A DNA stretch of 64,000 bases from Corylus avellana (taxonomy: Eukaryota; Streptophyta; Magnoliopsida; Fagales; Betulaceae), in contig NC_081550.1 in assembly GCF_901000735.1 (NCBI RefSeq), positions 9,318,716 through 9,382,715 on the forward strand, in the 5' to 3' direction. The notes under the pieces are model-generated. The model ran no database searches, was not told the origin of the DNA, and was given only the letters and a program-made list of their open reading frames with translations. Positions 60,806-64,000 of this stretch are shown one piece after another. The translations under genes were made by a program, and so were the position numbers. Position 1 is the first letter of the stretch, and the number at the start of each line of letters is the position of its first letter.

Positions 60806-62453
60806 GGTAGCTCTGTTAAGAAAGGCTTGAGTGCTAGTGGGGACGAGATGCTCCCATATAAATTTGCTATCTCAAACCAAGCAGAACCAGAGGAGCATCG
60901 CATGTCGGATTTGTCAGATTGGGCTTCAAGTGTCACGTTTGCTGCTGGCATCTAGGTAATGGGAGGTTCAACAACATTACAATAATTCGGAATTTCCCTG
61001 TTACAGCATTATCTCATAATTAAGATTAGATATCGATCAGGTTTGTAAATGGTAGTAATTGCATACATACTTGTGTTTCATAAGTCAAATTTCTTAAGCC
61101 TAATAGACCGGGTTCGTTACTTTGGGTGGCAAATGTGCATTATTTTTCTTGTTCATGCATTTCATTTACTCCTATTGGTTCTATCAGTATACCTCATTTA
61201 TCAAACCTCATTGTGGTGATGTTGATCAAACAAAGGCTGGTTAAAAAGACAATTGGTTCAACTATATACATATTGTAAATTAGAATGTCATGGTGCATTT
61301 TTCTCAGATGAACACCTCAGTAATTGAATAAGAAAGTTACAAACTCAAGCGGGACTGTGAGGAGAAAGATGCCACCATAAAGGAACTAACCACTCTACTC
61401 CACTCATCTGATGTTGCTGGTTCGAAGGTAATGTCATACTTATAGTCCCTTTGAATTTCGTCCTTGCCGAAAATTTTTCTTTGCTTAATCCATATCCCTT
61501 ATAACAGAGGATTGCAGAGTTGGAAGCCATTATACATAGGAAAAACACGATTATTACAAGACTAAAGAAGGACATGTTGTCCTAGAACAAAAGGTAAGCA
61601 GGTGGCAGGAATCCTGTGGTTGTAGAGTTTGGGGAGTTCATTGAAGAAAGTAAAAGTAGTATTTGCAATCTCCCTCCATTCCCTTTTTAATTGTTCTCTT
61701 TCAAGGTTTTTGATGTGTATAATGATCTAGTCATATTATGTAGTACCCTTTCACATGAAATGATGGAATGACTGCTTATAATGTAAAAAGGTCCATCAAT
61801 TCTAATGGACTTAGTAAAGGTTTGAATTCCTTCTACACATCTGAAATTCAATGTGGATAAGCTTTGCATTTTAGAAAAAAAGAGGCATGTGCTCTAAGTC
61901 TGCAATGAACAATGTGCAACAATATTTGCTTATGTTTACTTGAAGAATATGGTTGTCATGTTCTGAATTTTGTAACTAATAGTATAATTAAAAGCAAGTG
62001 GTGCACTTTGCTAGACTTCGGAGATCCCCCTTTCCTTCTTCAGACTCAAACTCAAACAGTGAGCAGCGTCCACACATGATAGAAAATCTCCTATATAATA
62101 TGGATAGTACTACTAGCCCTTCATCTTCTGATTCATACTCTTCCGCTTCGAATCAACCACATGCTCCTGTTGCTAAAGTTGAGGAAATTTCTGTTAAAAA
62201 TAGCTACTCTTCTTCTACAAGAAACCAGTTGTCAGCGCCAACAAAATCCTCAGGTTCTTTTGTGAGACCAACAGATCAGAGCTCAAAATCTCGATCAATA
62301 AGTCCACTTAAAGAAATATCTACAAATTGGAAATCTGATTCAATTTCATCTTCAAAGCAAAAGCAGTTAATTGTTGGAGATTCTTCAAGAAAGAGTAGAA
62401 GGCAACATCTAACTGGATCTAAGGATGCAACCCCTCAAAAGAGATGGCTTTAG
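60806..62453 (+). pseudogene. 3' exons of the coiled-coil protein gene, copy D (broken)
   Basis: Exons 60806-60955, 61308-61427, 61508-61593 and 61995-62453. The exon 1 acceptor CAG is intact, but its last codon is TAG where the other copies have CAG. Exon 2 has the TAA and exon 3 the 1-bp loss also seen in copy A. The last exon is open (152 codons including the added Gln) but differs from copies A and B at about 14 residues, for example SVKNSYSSSTRNQLSAP. Flanks on both sides match copy A without visible difference, so the divergence is confined to this exon. Confidence 0.72.
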
Positions 62454-63020
62454 TAAGTTACATGCAATTTTTTTGTACTTGTTCTTAAGGATGCCCACTA
62501 CAACAAGCTTTCAAGTTTGATTTCAGCATTTAAAGGGAATATATATGGTACTGAGACGCCTTTACGATATATATATATAGGTCGAAGAGTTCTAAAGATT
62601 TCTGCAATCTGGAGATGCCTTTACATTTCCAAAATGATGCTCGGGAGATGTATGGAACTGACCCTATTTATAAATTTTTAGAAATTACAGTACATTAATT
62701 TAAGTAAATACACAACTTGCTCTTATATATTCACTATTGATTATTTCAGGACAACCTTAAGCCATACTCAATTTTGGGAGTATTTTGAATTTCAGACTGT
62801 TAGAAAGGGGCCTATTTTTCTTAATCAAGTTTGAAATATGAGCTCTAGCTAGGAATACTTTTCGACATCAAACGAATGCCTAACTAGTTTCCCATGAGCA
62901 TCAATTGTTCGAATTTCAAAACACCACATTTCAAGACATAAATTGGAATCAATATTCAATAAACATCAAAATAAAACAAAGAAGCATTAAGGGGTACTTA
63001 CTGAAAAATGTTGGTAGGTT
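62454..63020. other. Intergenic DNA between coiled-coil gene copy D and T2-D
   Basis: Matches 10563-11129. From about 62580 on I see no difference from copy A. No gene. Confidence 0.6.
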
Positions 63021-63837
63021 TTAGCATTGGGAGTGATTTGATTGGTTTAGTTGTAATTCGCCTAGGGTCGAGGAACGCTTCTTTTGTTGTGAGTAATAAC
63101 TGGATTCCAACTTGCAATCATCCTCAGCATCACGTTGCCTCTTAGATGGTTGAATACCATCTAATATCCTTTCAATTTTATTACAATCATCCTCTTCGGC
63201 TAAACATTTTGAATTGTCACCTTTTTCTTCACATTCATCCTCTCTAGTTGGAGAGTGAAAATATTCAATTTCGCTGTCGGAATATTGTAAACAAAAATTA
63301 AAATCAACGTGGGTCAAACTTGGATGATCTTTGGCATTCTCTTCATGCTTGTGTATCAAATGAACTCCGCAGCTTTTAATGAACAACTCTAAACTCATTA
63401 CAAACCTAACTTGCAGATTGTCCTCGTCTAACACAACAGGTTCTAAAACCAAGTACTCCAGCCATAAATGATTTAAGCAAAGTACACTTGGTAATTTTAT
63501 AAATCTAGGTCTAGTCCTAATTTCTATACCTTTACAGCTGATCGCAAAACTCAAATCAACATAGTCTCCATATAGGTTGGCCCCGAGAATGGGTTCAAAA
63601 ACAGCACAAAAAGCAATTCCTTTGATCTCATCCAAATATGGGAGCCCGTTAATATCCATTGCACATGAGTTACCGCCATATGAATTCTCCTTACGATGGC
63701 TGAACCAAGCTTTTGGTATCCTATTTCCCATAAATACAATTCCACCACCAGAATAGTCATTATAAGGTCCCTAGTAAACGAATAGCATCAATTTTAAGAA
63801 GTAGAACCCATAAACCAAGGCACATAAAAATACATAC

Positions 63838-63876
<39 letters not shown>

Positions 63877-64000
63877 TATCCAATAAAGTATTTTTCACCT
63901 GATTCCCTGTATTCACATCCAATTTATAGCATTCAGACAAGCCAATCCATTTTACCGCTCGCAATCCACTTGTGTTGAATTGAAGTTTTTTTGATAAATC
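63021..64000 (-). CDS. TNL T2-D, C-JID exon and part of the LRR exon, cut by window end
   Basis: The last exon (63770-63021) is open for 250 codons including the stop and identical in protein to T2-A, with the C-JID domain and the KRQR and KKR tail. An intron with a (GA)n run follows (63842-63872). The long LRR exon starts at its donor (63875) and runs out of the window at 64000. It has CAG at the codon where T2-B has a stop. No lesion is visible, so T2-D may be functional; the deciding exons lie outside. Confidence 0.82.
63842..63872. repeat. GA microsatellite at the T2-D exon 4 donor
   Basis: A clean (GA)n run of about 31 bp. The same position in T2-A is where the assembly breaks into N (11956), which suggests that the repeat itself stopped the assembly. 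Confidence 0.9.

Noticed and set aside
63842..63872. GA run considered as a regulatory GAGA element
   Set aside because: It sits inside an intron at a splice donor and varies in length between copies. It is a plain microsatellite.

Overview
This window is plant nuclear DNA from a eudicot. It holds TIR-NBS-LRR (TNL) resistance genes, a class absent from grasses, in the usual exon order: TIR, NB-ARC, short LRR exon, long LRR exon, C-terminal C-JID exon. AT-rich introns, Copia and L1 elements, a MULE and hAT relics surround them. The TNL style resembles woody rosids, perhaps Fagales, but this is a guess from recall. Four runs of exactly 100 N (11956-12055, 29467-29566, 40902-41001, 48571-48670) are scaffold gaps, so order across them is not proven.

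The window is a TNL cluster on the minus strand built from repeated copies of one composite block. In plus-strand order a block has: flank with repeats, an L1 RNase H relic, a hAT relic, the 3' half of a 'type 1' TNL pseudogene (T1), an L1 internal fragment, four plus-strand exons of an unrelated coiled-coil protein gene, and the 3' end of a 'type 2' TNL (T2). Block A is 1-11955. Block B is 12056-29466; it starts inside the hAT relic and carries T2 up to the NB-ARC exon. Block C is 41002-48570; it starts just after the coiled-coil gene and its T2 NB-ARC exon is cut by a retrotransposon. Block D is about 54768-64000. A and B are nearly identical over their T1 parts, B and C over their T2 parts, and A and D over 9.34-11.95 kb versus 61.23-63.85 kb.

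Only one TNL looks intact. T3 (48681-54284, minus) has five exons with consensus splice sites that join in frame to about 1036 codons, with TIR, NB-ARC, LRR and C-JID regions. All assessable T1 copies and T2-B and T2-C are broken by stops, frameshifts, deletion or insertion. T2-A and T2-D are open where seen but are cut by a gap and by the window end.

Between blocks B and C (29.6-40.9 kb) lies mobile DNA: a decayed MULE, a long degenerate L1 LINE, a MITE-like element with long inverted repeats and a perfect 9-bp target duplication, and gene-free sequence. Other dated insertions are a gag-only Copia-type element in T1-B with a solo LTR nested in one of its LTRs, a relative in T2-C, a hAT relic with a perfect 8-bp duplication in block D, and a TRIM-like LTR cluster with a nested hAT relic in block A whose empty site survives in block D. 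No RNA gene or CRISPR array was seen.
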